Part shown: piece after piece, positions 1 to 11,521 of the stretch
Position numbering within the stretch: position 1 is the first letter of the stretch
How the letters are laid out: every line of letters starts with the position of its first letter
Assembly (NCBI GenBank): GCA_026936325.1
Contig: JAPTHN010000073.1
Location: 1,116,001 to 1,180,000 of the forward strand
Reading direction: 5' to 3'
Length of the DNA: 64,000 nucleotides
DNA from: Platynereis dumerilii
Lineage: Eukaryota > Annelida > Polychaeta > Phyllodocida > Nereididae
Translations under genes and position numbers: made by a program
Notes under the pieces: generated by a model
Told to the model about the DNA's origin: nothing
What the model saw: only the letters and a program-made list of their open reading frames with translations
Databases searched by the model: none

Positions 1-1100
1 CATGTTATTGTTGATATTCGCTTCGACTATATTTTGTTTATGATTTAATTGTTGCTTTTAAAATCGCTTATCGCTTATATGTCATTTTACTTACTTACTT
101 TTGTAGTTTAGGGTATCGGACATACCAGCCCATTTAAAATTATAAGGCTGTCCTGTCTTAATGCACTTCATGCTTTTGGTTTAGCTCTATGCATATCCAA
201 TGACACGCAAGGGATGATACCCGTAACTGCCTTTGATAAAAACGGCTACTTGACTCGCCTGGTGCTTGAGTCTCTTTTGCTGAGGAGCCATGTAATTAGC
301 GGCTCTATTTCCAAAAAAAATAACGTTGGCCGACGAACCAACGATTCATAAAAAATTGAAAAATTTGGCAAATAGGTCATAAGAATAACTTGTCCTTTTC
401 TGTCAATCATTAAAATTTAGATTTCACTTTCCTATCTGAGCTCCCCTTTCAGCATCTCATTGACACCATTAAAAGGACTGTCATTCAGTTCCTCTCCTTT
501 TCACGGACGCAAGTCATATTCTTGCTTCCCTTTCAAGATTTTTCCTTTTTCCAAATCGTCTTTCATGGGCATATTGCACACGCCCGATTTTATCTTAAAA
601 TTTTTCCCCCCCTACCGCCTGCCCGGTGGTAGTGGTTACATCATCCTGATGTCACCACAACTTTCATTAAAGCACTCACAAAGTTCAGGTGCAATGAGAC
701 GTGTTTCCTCTATTTATACCAAAATCTATTAATAATCCTTTCATTCGTTTTGTTAATCAGCATGAAGCATTTTAGGCTTCCATCTTTAAAAGCAATTGTG
801 AAAAGCATTCCTTTCAATGAATAGTTACGTTATTAGGCACAGTATATGTTAATTCATTATTACGTGAATGTAATCCGTATTCGATTGTAAGTTTAAAATA
901 ATGTTTTCTTCAAACCGGAGAAAAACCATCTTATAAAAAATCCTCGATCGGTCGGGATGTCACCGCTGAGCTTTTAGCTTCAGAGGTGTCTTCATTCTTC
1001 CTCTTGTAGGAAGTTTCCTCAAATCACCATGAACCTCAAGATCTTAATTCTATAATGTCATTTATATTATTATTGTATAAAAGTAATGTAATATATTATA
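1..1100. other. AT-rich stretch, no gene recognised
   Basis: I see no convincing exon, RNA gene or complete repeat here. The short open frames lack splice context and show no protein-like pattern. Nothing else can be supported. Confidence 0.4.
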
Positions 1101-1110
1101 TTATTGTGTA

Positions 1111-1300
1111 ATGAGCTACAATGATAGCAACGGGGTAGAACTCACCCCATGTTTCCATGGCAACGGCTACCCTGGTGCCTCTGCGCAGCTGCAGAGCACC
1201 CTAGTGTCAATCTCTGGGGGCAAGCTTGTTTGCCCAGCCAGAACAGAGCCCGCTCCCGCTGAGGCAGCAGGAGGGCTGCCTGTCTCCCTGACGCAGTGAT
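1111..1300. other. GC-rich island in AT-rich surroundings
   Basis: About 190 bp are markedly richer in G and C than the flanks and contain a perfect RFX X-box. The + strand has a 62-codon open frame from an ATG and the - strand is also largely open, but neither resembles a family I know. It could be a promoter, a first exon or a captured fragment. Between here and 1780 there is one more open stretch, 1590-1738 (+), preceded by a possible acceptor (cccgcag at about 1590) and ending in a TAG. I do not call it a gene. Confidence 0.35.
1151..1164 (+). promoter_or_regulatory. Perfect RFX X-box
   Basis: GTTTCCATGGCAAC matches the palindromic RFX-factor site GTTNCCATGGNAAC exactly. RFX sites of this type drive ciliary genes in animals. 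The same 14-mer recurs at 38317. No associated gene was identified, so function is inference. Confidence 0.5.
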
Positions 1301-1783
1301 GGATCGTCAGGTAGGGGTATTGTTGTGAGAGGTATGATCATTAGGGTTCCTCATAAAGGAGCTATAGGTCATGGTTGATTGAGAAGGTATTTAGTTAATA
1401 GTATATGTAATTGGTTAAGATCGTTGTTTAATGTATTGATAAGTTGAATACCGTCTGTTCTTTGAATGAGTCTTAATGTAACTGTCTATAGATTGTGTAT
1501 TAAATGGATAAGTGAATCTAAACTGTCGAGCCTCTGGTATTTCTTGAGTAGGTGTTTCGTGGTGGCAAGTGTTAGGGTGTCTCCCGCAGGATCCCCGGCA
1601 ATGAGTCCATCTACTCAATTAGCTACCTCTGACAAAGATACGTGCGTTAACCTTACATGGGGGGAATTAGCTAAAAGATGGCACTTGAGAGTGCAATTTT
1701 TCTTCACACCTACATTGTATAGCCAGATAGAAAGATAGGAAAAATTGTTTCAGTGGTTTCTTTAGGAAAGTAATATGATAATG

Positions 1784-2900
1784 GCACAGCCATGAAATTC
1801 GCGCAGCATTTACACTTCACAAATACATATACAAGAACAAATTTTGTAGACTTCGATCTCTGTCGTTATTGAGTGGACCCCGACGCACCTGTCTTTGAGT
1901 TGGCCCTGGTAGAATATCAGAACTATTTTATTTTCTTGACACTCTAATATTTTCATTTTGAGGCTGAACAAAGAAAATTCTGATTCTGAGTGATATCAAG
2001 AGTTATTGTGCTAAGTGAGTGTGAGCATTTATATTTTTAGGCCTATGCTATTTTCACAAAAGAAGTAATCATGAAATTCACAACCCTTCGGACAAGGGCT
2101 TTTCTTAGTCATCACAACATATTTATACTTCAGATCATAACAAAAATAAAACTTAGCAAGATGGGAATGGGAAATTAATCATGAAATTCATAGCATATCA
2201 AGCAAGGCCTTTAACTATTAATCGTTTCAAAAAATTGATTTTCGAAGAATTGAGCCTGATTTGACAGATGAAAACGGCACTTCAAACTGAGCAAAAGTGA
2301 GAATGAAATTCAGGCTATTCAGACCTTCACCTTTCACAGATGAAAACATAGCAAAATATGTAATCCATAGTTAAATCTGAATATTTAGGCCATTTGGGAA
2401 GTTTGTTTCAATTTTTTAAGCACCCAATTCACTTCATAAAATCCACAATGTTCCACATGTTGTTATGCCGAAGGGATATTTTGTCAATTGATGAAACCAT
2501 TTACATTACGATGAAATTCACATGTTATGCCGAAGGAACATTTTCCCATTTTAAATTCACAAAACCACATTCATATTTCATTGAAATTCACATGTTATGC
2601 TGGAGGAACATTTTTCAAAAAAAAAAACAAAAAACACAGCATTCACAGTATGATGAAATTCACATTTTATGTTGAAGGAACATTCATTTTATCTTTTAAT
2701 TTCCCAAACCACATTCATATTTTGATGAAATTCACATGTTATGCTGGAGGAACATTTTTGCAATTCAATTAAAAACCAAAGCATTCACATTACAATGAAA
2801 TTCACATGTTATGTCCAAGGAACATTTTCTCAATTCAATTAAAACCACAGCATTCATATAACGATGAAATTCACATGCTATTTCAAAGGAACTATTTTTT
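1784..2900. repeat. Degenerate tandem repeat, about 70-bp unit
   Basis: The phrase ATGAAATTCACATGTTATG followed by an AGGAACATTTT stretch recurs at about 2512, 2583, 2654, 2725, 2796 and 2865, a spacing close to 70 bp. More decayed copies (ATGAAATTC plus variable sequence) extend upstream to about 1790. Open frames here are translations of the repeat. The leading segment (CATGAAATTCGCGCAGCA at 1790) resembles one at about 44708, so an interspersed repeat may have seeded the array. Confidence 0.75.
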
Positions 2901-2924
2901 TTTTCAAATTTTACAAACATCAAA

Positions 2925-3270
2925 TCCAGACTCCTTTTAAGTCGAAGACGTGGAGACAGAGGCTCTGAAATGCAACCGGAGTCAAAGTTATGTTTGCAGG
3001 TGGAGTCGGAGTTGAAAAAGAAACCGGCGACTCCTCACTCCAAGATAAAATTTAGATAATTGACCAAATCAAATTCGTAACAAAACTTCAACAACAAATA
3101 TTCATGAGTAGTCCTTAATGGAAAAATATTTAATAGATATTTTTCCTTCTGCTAACCATCAGGAACATGCGCATGCAATAATGCTGGCAAGTGGAGTATG
3201 GAGTCGCTTTTCAGGTAGTTAAAGGAGTTGAAAGTCAGAGTCGCTTCACTTGATGCCCAACTCAGAATGC
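2925..3270. repeat. GGAGTC-rich interspersed repeat
   Basis: Repeated GGAGTC, GACTCC and GGAGTTG words occur around 2930-3050 and 3185-3255 on both strands, as in nonautonomous hAT-like elements with short internal palindromes. I could not fix the ends or a TSD. Open frames on both strands nearby have no recognisable product. Confidence 0.35.
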
Positions 3271-4008
3271 TTCTTCTATTGTACAATGAAATAACAAGAT
3301 GTGACAAGTTGGGCAATGGAAATCTTCCGTTTGACAAACGATTCCTGGGACCTCCAACGCTTGTATTGCAGACGTTCCCAAAGTAGGCCCGGGAAGCAAG
3401 GAAAAATGAAGTCCTCCTTTGAAAGGATGTGTTCAATAGCAGACGGAGAAAGTAGGTTCTCATACTTCTCTGCAACAGGAGGGATGGAAGTGGGATTGCA
3501 AGCTGAAATTGCAAAAGTCTGTAGTATAATTTCGGTTGAGTTTTTTTTCACAAGGATATATGTAATTATTTAGTTGTGAAGTGCTGAGTCGAGACCAACT
3601 TTTACCATTGAGAATACGTTTTCCATTTTGAATTTTTAAAGGCACTTGTAATTTATAATTCTTAATAAGTTAATAGCACAATATATATATTTTTTTTTTG
3701 TCACTGGAGTAAAAAAGCTTGATCTTCGTGACACTGCAAACATTAAGAGATTCATAAGAAATTATTATAACTTTTTATGTGACATTAAGTTTCCGATTTA
3801 GACCAATAATGACTAATTAACGTACCATTAATAATTCACAAGTAACAATACTTTTTTAAATTATATATTTGCTTATTAAATTATTGACTTTTTCATCTGA
3901 CATCATGTTATTCAATCATTATACTTTCGGTAGACAACTTGTATATTTTTTCATAAATATTACTGTGGGACTCTGTGTAAGTTGATTACTCAATCAGATA
4001 GATATTGC
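3271..4008. other. No gene seen; probable 3' flank of the exon at 4009-4141
   Basis: AT-rich sequence without a supportable exon. If the minus-strand exon at 4009-4141 is real, its 3' UTR lies in the upper part of this stretch. I did not find a clear minus-strand AATAAA close to the stop. Confidence 0.3.
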
Positions 4009-4141
4009 TTATTTCAAAGGATTGGTCAGATTATACACTGTAATTACTTTCGAATCCAGGTCTATTAGTGTTTTTGGTTCCGGCTGTGGCTCAGGCATTT
4101 CCAAACATCGCAGTTGAAGTTCCTCCTCATCAGTCTCGAAA
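4009..4141 (-). CDS. Candidate terminal coding exon, product unknown
   Basis: On the minus strand a good acceptor (pyrimidine-rich, ending ctctttgcag at 4142) is followed by 43 sense codons and TAA at 4009-4011. The translation is acidic and then proline-rich: it opens FETDEEELQLRCLEMPEPQ, continues into a PEPKTLIDLD segment and ends in TNPLK. The bias toward Glu, Pro and Gln, the matched acceptor and the terminal stop look like the last exon of a host gene whose earlier exons lie at higher coordinates. I could not find those exons between 4145 and 6000, so introns must be long or the exon is a relic. I do not recognise the protein. Confidence 0.4.
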
Positions 4142-4589
4142 CTGCAAAGAGAGTTTTAAAGCACTGTAATCAGTGTAATGTTTCAGTACACTCAACTAAA
4201 ATTAAGGAAAACAAAATGTTAGATGCACAGAGCATATTCATTATAAATCATGCTAGATTGATCTACAGCTGATAAAAAAATTCTACATGTTATCACACTT
4301 CTGATCTGAGCATGCTGAGAGAAGTCTGCATAACTAATTGTTAAAGAGCTGCTGAAGAAAAAACAATATGTATTTTATCATGACACAAATACGAGGTGGT
4401 TGCATTCATTGTTAACATGACAGAAATTGGCACAATTAAGTCTAATCAGCGCATACAACCACTTTTTGTGATTTAAATTATTTTTATTATTCACCCAGAA
4501 ATACGATTTTCGAAAACTAAAAATTAAACGCTCAAAACACTTCAAGCCTGTGGCTCTGTGGGCCTTCACACTAAGCAGCAAAGCAGCAC

Positions 4590-4812
4590 TTAGCGAATCC
4601 AGGGGGGGGGGGGTCCCCCTTTCAAATTAAGATATATTATATCCCAACATAGAGATAAGCGGCCGAATTTGCTCAGGCCCTTCGGCTGTCGCCGCTGGAC
4701 CCCCCAGCTTTCAAAATTCCTGGATCCGTCTCCGCTTAGAGCTCCCCCCCCCCCAGCCCCTTTCAAAATTCCTGGATCCGCCTCCGCTTAGAGCTCCCCC
4801 CCCCCCCAGCCC
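4590..4812. repeat. G-run/C-run MITE fragments, tandemly repeated end
   Basis: Two direct copies of a unit (CAAAATTCCTGGATCCG, then CTCCGCTTAGAGCT and a C-run) lie at about 4710-4750 and 4765-4808, facing a GAATCCAGG plus G-run at 4596. The CTGGATCCG ends match the CAG-type MITEs elsewhere in the window. No clean TSD was found. From 4813 to 5630 I see only short repeats of an ACTTGTAGAC word (4848-4990) and unassigned sequence. Confidence 0.5.
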
Positions 4813-5634
4813 CAATACAAATAATAAAGTCAAGTCGCAGACACTCCAACTTGTAGACAAACCAAGTCGTAGACATACACTTTTTCAAGTTTTTGGTCAG
4901 TTTAACATTACAAAGTCGTTGGTCTACACTGAAGTTTTTTTTTATTATGCTCTCATAGACACTGAATTTCACGTTTACCAACTTGTAGACAGACCAACTT
5001 AGTCTTTGGCAGGGAAAGCCAAATGGGAAATTGGCCCGGAAATGGCTGATTAGCAGAACTAGTACTTACTTTTTATTGGGCCAGTTGACTTTTCCCAATT
5101 TGTTCATGCATTGTTGTCAGTCAACAGAGATTTGACATTTGTCAGACAACCTCATGGCCTCAATCAGACAGCTCCCCGACTCCCGAGCCTCTCACACAAT
5201 GTCATCTCCTGGTAGCCTGGCAGCTTGTAATGCAGTCCATTCACGAGGTTGCATTGACATGATTGTCCATTGATGGATCCATGTTTTTGATTTGATACAC
5301 GACATCTGTGGTTCTTCTCTAGTTCTTCCTTCGTTCTGTTTGTTGGCCTGCAAAGTGACCTAATTCCTCTAAGTGTGTCAAGTGAAACTTCTCCAGGTGG
5401 CGCTCAATACTGAAAGCCCCCAAGTGGATGAAGAAAATATGCCTTCACTGGGCTAATTATCGTGAAAATAAATTGAAGGTTGCATGGATTGTGGAATTAA
5501 TGGCTAACTTCTGACTGTGGCAGCTAATTGTGGAGGCTAATACCGTAGTATTACGTACGGGCCTGCTGATACGATGGATTCTGCCATGATCGTGGTGGCG
5601 CTGCAGTATTCTTTTGACCCAGTTCTGTGCAACC

Positions 5635-5747
5635 ATGGATGATTTTCTTTCTTGGTGTCTGATAATGGACTTATCCTCCGGAATAGTACGCGAAGAAGCT
5701 ATCAATACACACCATTTGAATATTGATGAACTTTTACGGAACAACAG
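5635..5747 (+). CDS. Weak candidate first exon, product unknown
   Basis: An ATG in good Kozak context (CAACCATGG) opens a 113-base frame, beginning MDDFLSWCLIMDLSSGIVRE, that runs into a strong donor AACAG|GTAAGG at 5747/5748. A plausible acceptor (tctcttttcag) ends at 6755; splicing to it would add only seven codons (TTSIKTN) before a stop, giving a 45-residue product. The short second exon and the lack of any family match make this weak. It could be a chance arrangement or a first exon whose true partner lies elsewhere. Confidence 0.2.
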
Positions 5748-5885
5748 GTAAGGTTTTCGACATAATTGAATTCGCAACGAAAATTGTGCTGAGTGGCTGG
5801 ACCTGATTGACCTAATTTTCAATTTGTCGACCATCGATGTTTTGAGGTCCAGTGGGGATGTCAAATGGAGTGTTGTTGCCCTAAG

Positions 5886-5935
5886 TTCGCGTTCCGCGAC
5901 TGGCGGCTTCGCCGCCAGTCGCTACGCGAATATTA
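5886..5935. repeat. GC-rich hairpin with CGCGAATATTAT end
   Basis: TTCGCGTTCCGCGACTGGCG folds back on a downstream CGCCAGTCGCTACGCGAA around a short loop. A partial relative (GCTGCGCGAATATTATAT) lies at 49577-49595. It looks like a small palindromic element. No TSD was identified. Confidence 0.6.
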
Positions 5936-6189
5936 TTCTGCATATCGATGGTGAAAGTGCAAAATCTCGTATGTCAAAATTTTCCTATTTTTAGATTTTT
6001 GGTGGAATCACTATTTTAATATCCAATACACGTTGTCAGTTGATTACCTTGCCAGTTTGCTATTTTTGGAAGCTGTAACACACTGGTAACAGAATGATTT
6101 CACCAAACCTTGTATGTCGATACGTTTCAAAAAGTGAAAGTTTATTGCGTGACAAAAGCCAGTGAGAAAATAATTTTTCCGGCATATTG

Positions 6190-6262
6190 AAGCAGGTCAC
6201 CGCGACATAGTCAGCATTTGGGTAGGGGGGCAGCTGCCCCCCTAGAATTTGTTAGAATTTTT
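6190..6262. repeat. Palindromic G-run/C-run repeat fragment
   Basis: TAGGGGGGCAGCTGCCCCCC at 6223-6242 is a perfect palindrome around CAGCTG, next to AT-rich sequence. It resembles the interiors of the G-rich MITEs elsewhere in the window, but no terminal repeat pair was found. Confidence 0.4.
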
Positions 6263-6406
6263 TTTTAACATACAAAAATTAAATTTTGCTGCAGTTTTCT
6301 GAGGTTCTCACACAAAACAAGCAATGATGCAAAAAATCAGGTCCTCCTGTGGAAAAAATGATTTATTGGAGCTAGCCTTGTGCACCACCTTCAGGATAAA
6401 AAAAAA

Positions 6407-6508
6407 AGACTTTTATTTATAAAAGATATTTGTCTGGTCAGCAAAAACAGAATTTGTTGTCACATGACACACATAACAAACTAGGTCATGACCTCTTTCC
6501 AAATTGAA
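6407..6508 (+). repeat. Direct repeat, copy 1 (identical to 10810-10911)
   Basis: About 102 bp, beginning AGACTTTTATTTATAAAAGA and ending CTCTTTCCAAATTGAA, recur without visible change at 10810-10911 in the same orientation. The two copies bracket the 115-bp satellite region. Near-identity suggests a recent duplication or conversion. Confidence 0.85.
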
Positions 6509-7399
6509 GATCAGTATAATTTATATTTATAAATATTCAAAATTTATAATTTTTATTACCCCCCTTTTAAAAAGTTTCACACATTAACTTAAACTTTTAT
6601 ATATTTATTGAACTTTTGATTTATATTATAAAATATTATCAAACAACTCTTTTTTGTCTCACTCAAGATGTGAATTATTGTATAACCTCAATGTTGTTTA
6701 TATTATAATTTATTATGTATTATCTCTTGCTAACAAAATGAATTGTCTCTTTTCAGAACGACGAGCATCAAAACAAACTGAGAAACCTTCCACTGCATAT
6801 TTTGCCAGCCTTATTACTGCTGTTTAAAAAAAAAACTTAATTAATTAATTAATTTCACATACACAGCTTGTCACTGACCAAAAATGTTTAATTTCCCCTT
6901 ATATCTGACAGATTTTCACTGCTGCGAAATCATTATGTAGGCAGCTTACTACTGCTTAAAAATTTGAGGATTACTACAATGTTTATATAGCAGCTTTCTC
7001 ACACCTTATCACTGCTGCATAATGTCATGCCACATCTCACCCTACATTCTGAGATCAGCCTAAACATGATGAATGGATTAATTACTGAAACCATTTTGCT
7101 TTCATAAATGCACCATTTCTGGTGCTTCTTCATTTCTTATTTATGTGTTCCTCACAATTTATAATATATATGTTTTGGCACTCTTGGATCAGCATGTCGC
7201 TAAACATCATACTTCACCAGGCTTGGCTGTCATCCAGTGTCCTACATGTATCCTTTACGACTTTCCGGGTAGCCAAGTAGCTACTGAAAAGATTTTCGAC
7301 CACAGCTACATATTTATTGTTTTAGTTGTTATTTGCAGGACAAACCACAATCCTTTTGAGTGGATCAGTTTACGACAGCTTATCATTGTTGCATATACT

Positions 7400-7556
7400 T
7401 GATATCATGTGTGTCTCCTGTGTATATTTCAAAGCTTTATAGTATGTATCGCACACTCTATACGCATTGTGCGTCTTGTGTGCAAGTTTTTGAGTTATGT
7501 TTGCTTGTTATTTTCATTCTTTAATAAAGTTATCTTGAATCTTGAATCTTGAATCA
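7400..7556 (+). mobile_element. 3' end of a CR1-like LINE
   Basis: A short non-coding stretch with AATAAAG is followed by three perfect heptamers (TCTTGAA) at 7533-7553. Short 3'-terminal microsatellites in place of poly(A) are typical of CR1-group LINEs. The LINE at 55.5-61.5 kb ends in a similar heptamer (ACTTGAT). No coding part remains, so this is a severely 5'-truncated copy. Confidence 0.5.
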
Positions 7557-7559
7557 TAT

Positions 7560-10220
7560 AACTTATTATACAGCTTATCACTGCTTTGAAAATCGAAGGA
7601 TTAACACTCAATATCATTATTTCCTTACCAATCAAGAAATTGTTGGTCATTATTACATTGTTCCTCATGTTGTGTGCACCAATTGTGCCCAATTCTATGA
7701 TGAATTCATATATATATATATATATATAGTGTTATCATGATGCACACAAGAAACACATTGGCCGTTGGAAGAATGACAACCGTCCTATGATTTAACATTG
7801 ATTTTTTACTGACTTTGGTGCACAACATTGTTATTTACTGGACAATCAATGTAGTTGTTAGTAATAACATTGTTCCTATTTTTTTATTGCACACTAATTG
7901 TGCCCTAACCTGATGGTTAATTGATTATTGTGCTTGGTGCACAACATTGACAGTTAAGCTTTCGGAGTAGACTTGTCATGATCACCTGAATCAGTTGTAA
8001 GCACATGCATGCAGCAGGTAAATGCAAATGTCACTGGTGAAATAATTGCCATCCAGTTGCAAGTACTTGGTAATACACAAGTCACTGGTGAAATCTCAAA
8101 ATCAATATTGGTTTTGTTGAATTGGGTATTTTCAATACCGTATATTTACTGATGATTGATTATGGTGCTTGGTGCACAACATTGTTATTTAATGGACAAT
8201 CAATGAAGTTGCTAGTAATAACATTGTTACTTGTTTTTATTGCACACTAGTTGTGCCCTAACCTGATGCTTCGTTGATTATTGTGTTTGGTGGACAACAT
8301 TGTTCTATTTTTATTGCACATTAGTTTTGTCCAAACCTGATGGTTAATTGATTACTGTGCATGGTGGACAACATTGCTATTTTGATGGACAATCAATGAA
8401 GTAGTTAGTATTAACATTGTTACTATATATAATTATTATTTGCAGACTAAGGTATCCTAACCCGACGGTAAAATGATTATTTTGATTGGTACAATCAATG
8501 CAGTTGTTAGTAAAAACATTGTTACTATATATAATTTTTATTTTATTATGGTACACTACTTGTGCCCTAAACTGATGGTTTTATTGATTATTCTGCATGG
8601 TGGACAACATTGTTATTTTATGGACAATCAAGTTTTTAATGTTCCTTTTTTGGGTCTAAATGCTCTTACAGAAATTAATAAAAGTAAATTTAGCAAAAAT
8701 GTGAAAAAAAAATGTTATTTTTTCAATGCTCCATGATTCCGTCAATTTTGGAGTTACACTGCGGAATTTTGCATTTAGATGTCTAAATTATACCTCTTTA
8801 AATGACTTAACTCATTTGGATGGCAAATCTTACGAAATTTTCATAAAAACCAAAAAACTGGGGAATTTGAGGATTTCTGATATTTTTCTCAAATTTCGGT
8901 TTCTCAAAAATTAATGGTAAACAATAAATTGGTAAACTTCAACAAATATTTACCTAATCATATTAGGAAGTTACTTTTGTAGCCATATATCTATATAGTG
9001 TAGTGTAAAGTTTTCTTGAAATGGATTATTTTGAAAATTCTGAAATTTAGCACACAATATAAACAACACCTGGTTCTGGCCACTCGGAGAAAGTTTGTTT
9101 GGGGGATATGAAGTAAGATACTATATCACCTCCATTTTGAACCCCTGGGTTCTTGTTTTTATTTTATGATCGCACAGTGCTAGCCCTAACCTGATGGTTT
9201 TTATTGATTATTCTGCATCGTGGACGACATTGTTATTTTTATGGACAATCAAGTTTTAATAATAACATTGTTACTTTTTCTTTATTTCACATTAGTTTTG
9301 CGCAAACATGATGGTTAATTGAGTATTGTGCTTGGTGGACAACATTGTTATCTAATGGACAATCAATGCCGTTCTTAGTTATTACATTGTTACTAATTTT
9401 ATTGTACACTAGTTGTGCCCTAACCTGATGCTTGATTGATTACTGTGCTTGGGGACAACATGGTTATTTACTGGACAGTCAATGCAGTTCTTAGTTATAA
9501 CATTGTTAGTATTTTTATTGTACACTAGTTGTGCCCCAACCTGATGCTTGATTGATTATTGTGCTTGATTGATAACATTGTTATTTTATGGATAATCACT
9601 GAAGTTGTAAGTAAAACAAAAAAACAAAAAAACAAAAAAAAAAATTGTTGCTGATTTTATTGCGCACACTAGTTGTGTCCTAAACTGATGGTTGATTGAT
9701 AATTGTGCTCGGTGCACAACATTGTTATTTACTACATTGTATTTACTGGCCAATCAACGCATTTGTCAGAAATAAAATTGTTACTGTTTTAATACACACA
9801 TATTGTGTCTTAACCTGATGGTTCATTGATTATAGAGCTTGATTTACAACATTATTTACTTCATGATGAATTCATTTTAATTGTGCTTGCCGCACAACAT
9901 TGCTATTTACTTAACTATCAAGAGGTTGTTACTGATAACATTGTTCCCTTTGTCGTGCACACCAGTTGTGCCAAACTCTGTGATGAAAACATTCTTATTG
10001 TGTTTCCTGCACAACAAATTTACGACAATCCAGAAGTCGTTAGAACTAACATCGTTCCTTACGTCGGCCACACACTTGTCCCAAAAAATTCTGTGATTTA
10101 TTCATTATTATTGTGCCTCCGGCACACCATTGTCATTTACTTGATAATCAAGGAATTTTTCAGTAATTACACTATCTGTGCTCAACTTGTGAAGACATCA
10201 TGTCATAGTTTTCGGTAAAT
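7560..10220 (+). repeat. Degenerate satellite, about 115-bp unit
   Basis: Units contain, in order, a TTGATTATTGTGCTTGGTG-like phrase, ACAACATTGTTATTT, GGACAATCAATG, AGTTGTTAGT-ATAACATTGTTAC, a TTTTATTGCACACTAGTTG-like phrase and TGCCCTAACCTGATG. Spacing between equivalent positions near 9245, 9357, 9476 and 9590 is 112-119 bp. The array is clear at 7795-8640 and 9180-10200, with unrelated sequence at 8640-9170. More diverged CACTGCTG-rich units precede it from about 6840. The 130-codon frame at 9826-10218 is the repeat read through, because the unit is close to 38 codons, not evidence for a gene. Confidence 0.75.
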
Positions 10221-10465
10221 CAGCATACCACACTGCCTCAAACGACCTGGTTTTACCTAAAGTGTATCTCATTTAAACTTTACCTTTCCCCGGTTACCCA
10301 GAAGTAACTGGTACATTTTTACTGCTTTTGAATGACATACCAGTCATAACCCACTACTTGATTATTGTAGTTGGTGTTTCATTGTTCTTCCCCCTTTTCT
10401 TTCTCTTGTGGTTGCAGCTGAGTCTTCTTGCACTTCGTGAACAGTTGCAAGCCTCCTCAGCTTTT

Positions 10466-10808
10466 GGCCATATTTCACATGCTACCACAAGTGTATTTGT
10501 ATTGCTATTATATGTACTTAGCATGATTTCATATTTCAACTGTTTTCTTTATATTTTTCATGATCTAAATATACATATAGGTTCATCATTTATCAGTAGG
10601 GGTTAATTACATTTTATATATTAATATGGGACTTTCAGCCACTGTTGACTGTCCACCATATCTATAATTTCATGTATACAAATGTAAGGTATTTTCAATG
10701 TATATATTTGTACACTTCTCATTTGTATACCACTTAATTGTAATTGAATAAACCCCTACTTATTTTATACCAAATATATATCTTTGTTTTTGCTGAAAAC
10801 AGACAAAA
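10466..10808 (+). repeat. Tandem duplication, copy 1 (of 343 bp)
   Basis: This stretch, from GGCCATATTTCACATGCTAC to CTGAAAACAGACAAAA, is repeated at 11016-11359 with one inserted T as the only difference noticed. Both copies have an AATAAACCCCTAC near the end, which could be an old polyadenylation signal. The segment between the copies (10809-11015) includes copy 2 of the 102-bp repeat. Confidence 0.9.
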
Positions 10809-10809
10809 A

Positions 10810-10911
10810 AGACTTTTATTTATAAAAGATATTTGTCTGGTCAGCAAAAACAGAATTTGTTGTCACATGACACACATAACAAACTAGGTCATGACCTCTT
10901 TCCAAATTGAA
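10810..10911 (+). repeat. Direct repeat, copy 2 (identical to 6407-6508)
   Basis: Same orientation and sequence as 6407-6508. It begins directly after the first 343-bp duplicate, so the break points of the two duplications coincide at an A-run. Confidence 0.85.
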
Positions 10912-11015
10912 CATGGAAGACATGTGTCACACTAGTGGGATTACTCTCCCAACTTCACTAATAATTTTCCTCCACCACCCCCACCGTCCACGATTCTCGT
11001 ATACAAGTGTCATGG

Positions 11016-11359
11016 GGCCATATTTCACATGCTACCACAAGTGTATTTGTATTGCTATTATATGTACTTAGCATGATTTCATATTTCAACTGTTTTCTTT
11101 ATATTTTTCATGATCTAAATATACATATAGGTTCATCATTTATCAGTAGGGGTTAATTACATTTTATATATTTAATATGGGACTTTCAGCCACTGTTGAC
11201 TGTCCACCATATCTATAATTTCATGTATACAAATGTAAGGTATTTTCAATGTATATATTTGTACACTTCTCATTTGTATACCACTTAATTGTAATTGAAT
11301 AAACCCCTACTTATTTTATACCAAATATATATCTTTGTTTTTGCTGAAAACAGACAAAA
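11016..11359 (+). repeat. Tandem duplication, copy 2
   Basis: Second copy of 10466-10808. The near-perfect match argues for a recent event or an assembly artefact. Confidence 0.9.
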
Positions 11360-11521
11360 GAATTTGGGTAGCAGGACAGCGTTCTGTGGGATTTCTATGC
11401 TGGCCTGCATCTGGGAATCCACATTATACTTGTAACTATGAAAGTCTCTGATTGGCCACTTTGTTAAATGACTGATATCAGCAGGGCCGGCTCTACCATT
11501 AGGCCAATTAGGCGGTCGCCT

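Noticed and set aside
5457-5864. 135-codon minus-strand frame
   Set aside because: Composition is unlike a protein and a more plausible exon lies on the opposite strand.
6407-10911. 102-bp direct repeats as terminal repeats of one large element
   Set aside because: The region between is satellite and a LINE end with no element-like genes, and the repeats lack typical terminal dinucleotides and a flanking duplication.
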